A DNA stretch of 64,000 nucleotides from Actimicrobium sp047621345 (lineage in GTDB: Bacteria; Pseudomonadota; Gammaproteobacteria; Burkholderiales; Burkholderiaceae_D). Below, piece after piece: positions 59,432 through 64,000 of this stretch (position 1 is the first letter of the stretch; each line of letters begins with the position of its first letter). The translations under genes were made by a program, and so were the position numbers. The notes under the pieces were generated by a model that was given only the letters and a program-made list of their open reading frames with translations, ran no database searches and had not been told where the DNA came from. The stretch is from positions 19,892 through 83,891 of the forward strand of contig JBLHLW010000008.1 in NCBI GenBank assembly GCA_047621345.1, given 5' to 3'.

Positions 59432-60448
59432 GTGAAACTTGGACCCTACCAGCTTGCCAACAATATTTTCGTCGCCCCGATGGCGGGGGTGACTGATCGC
59501 CCGTTCAGGCAACTTTGCAAGCAACTCGGTGCCGGTTATGCGGTCTCGGAGATGGCGGCTTCCAACCCGCGGTTGTGGCAAACCGAAAAGACTTCCCGGC
59601 GCATTAATCATGATGGCGAAATGGCACCGCGTGCGGTGCAGATAGCGGGTGCTGATCCGGCCATGCTGGCCGATTGCGCGCGTTTCAACGTTGAGCGTGG
59701 GGCGCAGGTGATTGACATCAACATGGGCTGTCCGGTCAAAAAAGTCTGCAATAGCTGGTGCGGCTCGGCGTTGTTGCAGGACGAGCGACTGGTCGGTCAG
59801 ATTCTTGATGCGGTGGTGGCCGCAGTCGACGTGCCGGTAACGCTCAAGTTTCGTACTGGCTGGGATCGCCAGCACAAGAATGCACTCAATATTGCGCGGT
59901 TGGCGCAGTCGGCTGGTATTGCGATGCTGACGTTGCATGGCCGCACCCGGGCTGACGGCTACAACGGCGCGGCCGAGTACGACACCATTGCCGCAGTCAA
60001 AGCGGCCGTCACGATCCCTGTGGTGGCCAACGGCGATATCACCACGCCCGAAAAAGCACGTCATGTGCTGGCCGTCACTGGAGCCGACGCGGTCATGATC
60101 GGCCGCGCCGCGCAAGGCAGACCGTGGATTTTTCGCGAGATCGTGCATTTTCTGGCAACCGGTACCCATCTGGCTGCTCCGCTGGTTACCGAAGTAGCAG
60201 CGCTGATGGACGAGCATCTGCGCGCGCACTACGCGTTTTATGGCGATTATCTTGGCGTGCGTACTGCGCGCAAGCACATTGGGTGGTACGTCCGTGATCT
60301 GGCTGGTGGCGAAGATTTCCGTCAGCGCATGAATCTGCTGGAGGACTGCGAGCTACAACTGGCGGCAGTAAACGATTTTTTTGAATCACAAATTCGCTTC
60401 GGTGAGCGGTTACAATACATTCCCCTTGCGCAAAAGCTGGCTGCGTAA
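59432..60448 (+). CDS. dusB: tRNA-dihydrouridine synthase DusB
   Basis: A 338-residue flavoenzyme that reduces uridine in the tRNA D-loop. It has 'VAPMAGVTDRPFRQLC', the catalytic Cys in 'DINMGCPVKKVCNSWCGSALLQ' and FMN site 'VVANGDITTPEKA' and 'IGRAAQGRPWIF'. GTG 59432 gives the usual MKLGPYQL start; a TTG at 59420 is also in frame. It precedes fis, the order known from enterobacteria (dusB-fis). Confidence 0.96.
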   Translation: MKLGPYQLANNIFVAPMAGVTDRPFRQLCKQLGAGYAVSEMAASNPRLWQTEKTSRRINHDGEMAPRAVQIAGADPAMLADCARFNVERGAQVIDINMGCPVKKVCNSWCGSALLQDERLVGQILDAVVAAVDVPVTLKFRTGWDRQHKNALNIARLAQSAGIAMLTLHGRTRADGYNGAAEYDTIAAVKAAVTIPVVANGDITTPEKARHVLAVTGADAVMIGRAAQGRPWIFREIVHFLATGTHLAAPLVTEVAALMDEHLRAHYAFYGDYLGVRTARKHIGWYVRDLAGGEDFRQRMNLLEDCELQLAAVNDFFESQIRFGERLQYIPLAQKLAA

Positions 60449-60515
60449 CGTTACTGACTCCAAGAACAATCAAGCGCTGCAACAAGCGCACTAACCAGGT
60501 CATCCACTGCACCGT

Positions 60516-60749
60516 ATGAGCAAAGAAAGCATCCAGGACGTCGTCAAAAAAAGCTTGGAAAAATATTTCCGGGACCTGGGCGAGCAGCAACCGTCGAACA
60601 TCTATGACATGGTCGTAGTGACCGTTGAAAAGCCGATTCTCGAAGTCGTGATGGCGCGTGCTGCTGGCAATCAGTCGCTGGCTGCCGAAATGCTCGGGAT
60701 TAACCGCAATACCTTGCGCAAGAAATTGCAACTGCACAGCCTGCTGTAG
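60516..60749 (+). CDS. fis: DNA-binding protein Fis
   Basis: 77 residues, a nucleoid protein that bends DNA and controls rRNA and other promoters. The C-terminal helix-turn-helix 'NQSLAAEMLGINRNTLRKKLQ' is complete and matches NtrC-type HTH. The protein is shorter than the 98-residue E. coli Fis, as usual in betaproteobacteria, lacking most of the N-terminal beta-hairpin. It follows dusB by 67 bases and precedes purH. Confidence 0.95.
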   Translation: MSKESIQDVVKKSLEKYFRDLGEQQPSNIYDMVVVTVEKPILEVVMARAAGNQSLAAEMLGINRNTLRKKLQLHSLL

Positions 60750-60847
60750 CGCAGCGTTGCTATAGCGACACCTTGCAACGCCGGCGCGCCGCAACAGCGT
60801 ACCAATTACTCTCATCGAATTACTTCATTTTTCCGACACGACCCATC

Positions 60848-62413
60848 ATGATCAAACAAGCTCTGATTTCCGTTTCCGACAAGACCGGCATCCTTGAATT
60901 CGCGCGCGCGCTGTCTGCGCTAGGTGTGAACCTGCTGTCGACGGGCGGTACCGCCAAACTACTCGCCGAGAATGGCCTGAAAGTCACCGAAGTGGCCGAC
61001 TACACCGGCTTTCCGGAAATGCTGGATGGTCGGGTCAAGACTTTGCATCCGAAAGTTCATGGCGGCATTCTGGCGCGACGCGACTTTCCTGAGCATCGCG
61101 CTGCACTGGCCGAGCATGGCATTCCGGTCATCGACATGGTGGTAGTCAACCTCTATCCATTTCAGCAAACCGTCGCCAAGCTCGAATGCACGCTCGAAGA
61201 CGCAATCGAGAACATCGACATCGGCGGCCCGGCCATGCTGCGTTCGGCCGCCAAGAACCACAAGGATGTCGTAGTAATTTGCGAATCGCAAGACTACGCA
61301 CAGGTGCTGGCCGAACTGCAATCAGGCGATGGCGAAGTCAGCTACGAAACCAAATTCGCTCTGGCCAAGAAAGTCTTTGCCCACACCGCGCAATACGACG
61401 GATCGATCACCAATTATTTCACCTCGCTCGGTGCCGACAAGGCCCATGCCACCCGCAGTGCGTTTCCGTCCACGCTGAATTTGCACTTCGAAAAAGTGCA
61501 AGAGATGCGCTATGGCGAAAACCCGCATCAGGCGGCTGCGTTTTATCGCGACACCCGGCCAGTTGAAGGCGCGCTGGCCAATTACACCCAGTTGCAAGGC
61601 AAGGAACTGTCGTACAACAACATTGCCGATGCGGACGCCGCGTGGGAGTGTGTGAAGACCTTCGTCGAGACCGCCTGCGTCATCATCAAACACGCCAATC
61701 CCTGCGGCGTCGGTACCGGTAGTAGCCCGCTTGAAGCGTATAGCAAGGCGTTGCAGACCGATCCGACCTCCGCATTCGGCGGCATCATCGCCTTCAATTA
61801 TCCGGTCGACGGCAACGCGGCCGAGGCGATTGCCCGGCAATTCGTCGAAGTCGTTATTGCTCCTTCGTTTAGCGATCAAGCCCGGCAGATTTTTTCAGCC
61901 AAGCAGAATGTGCGCTTGCTGGAAATCCCGTTTGGCGTGGGCAGCAATGCGCATGATTTCAAACGTGTGGGTGGTGGGTTGCTGGTGCAGTCGCCGGATG
62001 TGCGTAATCTGGAGCAGGCCGAAATCCGCATCGTCAGCAAGCAGCAACCGACGCCGCAGCAATTGCAGGACCTGATGTTTGCATGGCGCGTGGCCAAATT
62101 CGTCAAGTCCAACGCGATCGTATTCTGCGGCAATGGTATGACGCTTGGCGTCGGCGCCGGTCAGATGAGTCGCGTTGATTCGGCCCGCATTGCCTCGATC
62201 AAGGCGCAACATGCCGGCTTGTCGCTGGTCGGCTCGGCCGTGGCGTCGGATGCGTTTTTCCCGTTTCGTGATGGCCTCGACGTCGTCGTTGCTGCCGGTG
62301 CCACCAGCGTGATCCAGCCGGGCGGTTCGATGCGCGATCAGGAAGTCATCGACGCAGCCGACGAGAAGGGCGTCGTGATGTTGCTGACCGGCGTGCGTCA
62401 TTTCCGTCATTGA
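60848..62413 (+). CDS. purH: Bifunctional AICAR formyltransferase/IMP cyclohydrolase PurH
   Basis: 521 residues performing the last two steps of purine synthesis. The N-terminal IMP cyclohydrolase (methylglyoxal synthase-like) domain starts 'IKQALISVSDKTGILEFA'. The C-terminal AICAR transformylase has 'RYGENPHQAAAFYRD', 'CVIIKHANPCGVGTGSS' and 'SDAFFPFRDGLDV'-like 'SDAFFPFRDG'. ATG 60848 is the family start; no good ribosome-binding site was seen. Confidence 0.97.
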   Translation: MIKQALISVSDKTGILEFARALSALGVNLLSTGGTAKLLAENGLKVTEVADYTGFPEMLDGRVKTLHPKVHGGILARRDFPEHRAALAEHGIPVIDMVVVNLYPFQQTVAKLECTLEDAIENIDIGGPAMLRSAAKNHKDVVVICESQDYAQVLAELQSGDGEVSYETKFALAKKVFAHTAQYDGSITNYFTSLGADKAHATRSAFPSTLNLHFEKVQEMRYGENPHQAAAFYRDTRPVEGALANYTQLQGKELSYNNIADADAAWECVKTFVETACVIIKHANPCGVGTGSSPLEAYSKALQTDPTSAFGGIIAFNYPVDGNAAEAIARQFVEVVIAPSFSDQARQIFSAKQNVRLLEIPFGVGSNAHDFKRVGGGLLVQSPDVRNLEQAEIRIVSKQQPTPQQLQDLMFAWRVAKFVKSNAIVFCGNGMTLGVGAGQMSRVDSARIASIKAQHAGLSLVGSAVASDAFFPFRDGLDVVVAAGATSVIQPGGSMRDQEVIDAADEKGVVMLLTGVRHFRH

Positions 62414-62435
62414 TCGCGTTGCAGGCCCTGCGACC

Positions 62436-62978
62436 GTGAGAATACTTGGCATCGATCCGGGGCTGCGCATCACCGGCTTCGGTGTCATCGAAAAGCACGG
62501 TCACAAGCTGACCTATATTGCTTCCGGCACCATCAAGACCCTCGACATCGATTTGCCGGCACGGTTGAAAACCATTCTGGCCGGCGTCACCGAAGTCATT
62601 GCCACCTATCGACCTGATTGTTCGGCGATCGAAAAAGTCTTTGTCAACGTCAATCCCCAATCGACGCTGTTGCTCGGTCAAGCCCGTGGTGCGGCCATTT
62701 GCGCGCTAGTCAGTGCCGATCTGCTGGTGGCCGAATACACCGCGCTGCAAGTCAAGCAAGCCGTAGTTGGGCAGGGAAAGGCGCAAAAAGAACAGGTGCA
62801 GGACATGGTGCAGCGCTTGCTGTTGCTGTCGGGCAAGCCGACGGCGGATGCAGCGGATGCGCTTGGCGTGGCGATTTGTCATGCCCACAATAGCGACGTA
62901 TTGGCAATTCTTGGCGGGCTGGCACCTGGGCTGGCGAAAAAGGGATTGCGGGTTCGCAAGGGGCGATTGGTCGGGTGA
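62436..62978 (+). CDS. ruvC: Holliday junction resolvase RuvC
   Basis: A 180-residue RNase H-fold endonuclease that cuts Holliday junctions. 'ILGIDPGLRITGFGVI' carries the first catalytic Asp; Glu in 'CSAIEKVFVN', and Asp/Asp in 'KPTADAADALGVAICH' complete the active site. GTG 62436. A palindromic repeat separates it from ruvA. Confidence 0.96.
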   Translation: MRILGIDPGLRITGFGVIEKHGHKLTYIASGTIKTLDIDLPARLKTILAGVTEVIATYRPDCSAIEKVFVNVNPQSTLLLGQARGAAICALVSADLLVAEYTALQVKQAVVGQGKAQKEQVQDMVQRLLLLSGKPTADAADALGVAICHAHNSDVLAILGGLAPGLAKKGLRVRKGRLVG

Positions 62979-63001
62979 CGGTTCGGTCCGCTTGTTGGTG
63001 T

Positions 63002-63036
63002 GCACGCGTGGGCACAAGAGGCCGTGCCCACCCTAC
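63002..63036. repeat. REP-like palindromic repeat, second copy
   Basis: GCACGCGTGGGCAC (63002-63015), six bases, then CCGTGCCCACCCTAC (63022-63036). Both cores are identical to those at 1423-1436 and 1444-1458, and the two halves pair through GTGGGCAC/GTGCCCAC into a hairpin. It lies between ruvC and ruvA, so it might affect the level of ruvA-ruvB mRNA relative to ruvC. Confidence 0.75.
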
Positions 63037-63101
63037 CAGCGGTACGTCATGCTTCGCACGCTGTATCATCTCGTAACCCTCCACTTCCACCACATATCCC
63101 C

Positions 63102-63680
63102 ATGATCGGTCGCCTCTCCGGAACGCTCCTCGAAAAAAATCCACCGCAATTACTGGTCGATTGCCATGGCGTCGGCTACGAAGTCGGTGTCTCGATGAGT
63201 ACCTTTTACAACTTGCCTGCATTAGGCGAAAAAATCGTTTTACTGACCCAGCAGATCGTGCGCGAGGATGCCCACCTGCTGTTCGGTTTCGGCACCGCCG
63301 AAGAGCGCAACGTGTTTCGTCAACTGATCAAGATTGCAGGTGTCGGCCCTCGCATGGCACTGGCGATTCTGTCGGGCATGTCGGTCTCCGAGTTGGCGCA
63401 GGCGATCACGCTGCAAGAGACCGGCCGCCTGACCAAGGTGCCCGGTGTTGGCAAGAAAACCGCCGAGCGTTTGCTGCTTGAACTCAAGGGCAAGCTGGGT
63501 GCCGATCTCGGTATTGTCGGTGGTGTCGCGCTGCCAGATGGCAGTGGCGATATTCTTAATGCGCTGCTGGCGCTCGGTTATTCCGACAAGGAAGCACTGC
63601 TGGCGATGAAGCAGGTGCCGGCTGGCAGCGGCGTTTCCGATGGCATCAAGCTGGCGCTCAAGGCGCTGTCCAAGGGGTAA
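63102..63680 (+). CDS. ruvA: Holliday junction branch migration protein RuvA
   Basis: 192 residues, the DNA-binding tetramer of the RuvAB motor. N-terminal OB fold 'MIGRLSGTLLEKNPPQLLVD', two helix-hairpin-helix motifs ('LIKIAGVGPRMALAILSG' and 'LTKVPGVGKKTAERLLLELK') and the C-terminal RuvB-binding domain 'DILNALLALGYSDKEA'. ATG 63102 is the family start. ruvB follows after six bases. Confidence 0.96.
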   Translation: MIGRLSGTLLEKNPPQLLVDCHGVGYEVGVSMSTFYNLPALGEKIVLLTQQIVREDAHLLFGFGTAEERNVFRQLIKIAGVGPRMALAILSGMSVSELAQAITLQETGRLTKVPGVGKKTAERLLLELKGKLGADLGIVGGVALPDGSGDILNALLALGYSDKEALLAMKQVPAGSGVSDGIKLALKALSKG

Positions 63681-63686
63681 TCAGGC

Positions 63687-64000
63687 ATGAGCATCCAGAC
63701 CGATGATTTCAGCGAGCAGCGCATCACCGCACCAACCCCGGCCTCGCCCAACGAAGAGGCAATCGAACGCGCGTTGCGGCCAAAACAGCTAGACGAATAC
63801 GTCGGCCAGGAAAAAATCCGCGACCAGCTCAGCATCTTCATTACCGCCGCCAAGCAGCGCCGTGAAGCACTCGATCACACGTTGCTGTTCGGCCCGCCGG
63901 GCCTGGGCAAGACCACGCTGGCGCACATCATCGCGCGCGAAATGGGCGTCAATCTGCGTCAGACTTCCGGCCCGGTGCTCGAACGCGCCGGCGACCTTGC
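63687..64000 (+). CDS. ruvB: Holliday junction DNA helicase RuvB (3' end outside window)
   Basis: The first 104 codons of the AAA+ motor subunit. The translation begins MSIQTDDFSEQRITAP, then 'EEAIERALRPKQLDEYVGQ' and the Walker A site 'LLFGPPGLGKTTLAHIIA'; the frame is open to the window end. An AGG lies just upstream of ATG 63687. Full length is normally ~350 residues. Confidence 0.95.
   Translation, partial: MSIQTDDFSEQRITAPTPASPNEEAIERALRPKQLDEYVGQEKIRDQLSIFITAAKQRREALDHTLLFGPPGLGKTTLAHIIAREMGVNLRQTSGPVLERAGDL

Noticed and set aside
59300..60277. Very long minus-strand frame joined upstream of rapZ, antisense to dusB
   Set aside because: The frame is just open opposite dusB. Its sequence (His/Arg-rich, no domains) does not look like a protein, and the RapZ family starts at 59299.
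1..64000. Insertion sequences, prophage, CRISPR arrays or an origin of replication
   Set aside because: No transposase, integrase, phage gene, regularly spaced repeats or DnaA-box cluster was seen in either strand.

Overview
The window looks like an ordinary chromosomal stretch of a betaproteobacterium, order Burkholderiales and most like the Oxalobacteraceae (Herminiimonas/Janthinobacterium type). The reasons are the gene orders lolB-ispE-tRNA(Gln)-prs-rplY-pth-ychF, ftsX-ftsE-ftsY-rsmD-coaD-fdx, fis-purH and ruvC-ruvA-ruvB, a cytochrome oxidase cluster with DUF2244, DUF2970 and DUF2909 proteins, and a phaM-type phasin. No rRNA, prophage, insertion sequence or CRISPR array was seen. The organism assignment rests on gene content recognised by eye, not on a database search.

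Layout. 1-2.6 kb: end of a fused indolepyruvate ferredoxin oxidoreductase, a NIPSNAP protein and queC. 2.8-9.1 kb: a type IV pilus minor-pilin operon (gspH/fimT-like, pilV, pilW, pilX, pilY1, pilE-like) whose PilY1 appears to carry an N-terminal L-type-lectin-like domain. 9.1-14.8 kb: a secreted beta-propeller/Ig protein, two paralogous DUF3108 proteins, an orphan amino-acid-type binding protein and phaM. 14.8-16.1 kb: an MFS exporter with a perfect palindrome in front of it. 16.1-23.0 kb: a tightly overlapping eight-gene operon (FAD oxidoreductase, DUF1365, CFA-synthase-like methyltransferase, chalcone-isomerase-like protein, MFS transporter, DUF3833 lipoprotein, SDR, NTF2-like). It is followed by a glutathione peroxidase, a (6-4) FeS photolyase and a diiron ferritin/desaturase-like protein. 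This block resembles the light and singlet-oxygen membrane-lipid modules known from RpoE-ChrR regulons. 26.4-29.6 kb: rfaE2, a PCu(A)C copper chaperone, trmL, comF and bioC.

29.8-39.4 kb: the complete cytochrome c oxidase cluster (coxB with a fused cytochrome c domain, coxA, a 35-residue assembly protein, ctaG, coxC, SURF1, two Sco-like proteins, ctaA, ctaB). 39.4-43.2 kb: rpoH, ftsX, ftsE and ftsY on the minus strand, with a perfect CIRCE operator in front of rpoH. 43.4-46 kb: rsmD, coaD, a ferredoxin and a diguanylate cyclase. 46.4-53.6 kb: ychF, pth, rplY, prs, tRNA-Gln, ispE, lolB and a TPR lipoprotein, all on the minus strand and separated by clear intrinsic terminators. 53.7-64 kb: mutM, a dynamin-like GTPase, mutY, a LON-domain protein, rapZ, dusB, fis, purH, ruvC, ruvA and the start of ruvB.

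Four signals deserve a second look: the lipid/photoprotection operon, whose CFA-like enzyme lacks two residues known to hold bicarbonate in cyclopropane synthases; the CIRCE operator placed on rpoH; a short palindromic repeat family with copies at both ends of the window; and the lectin-like PilY1.
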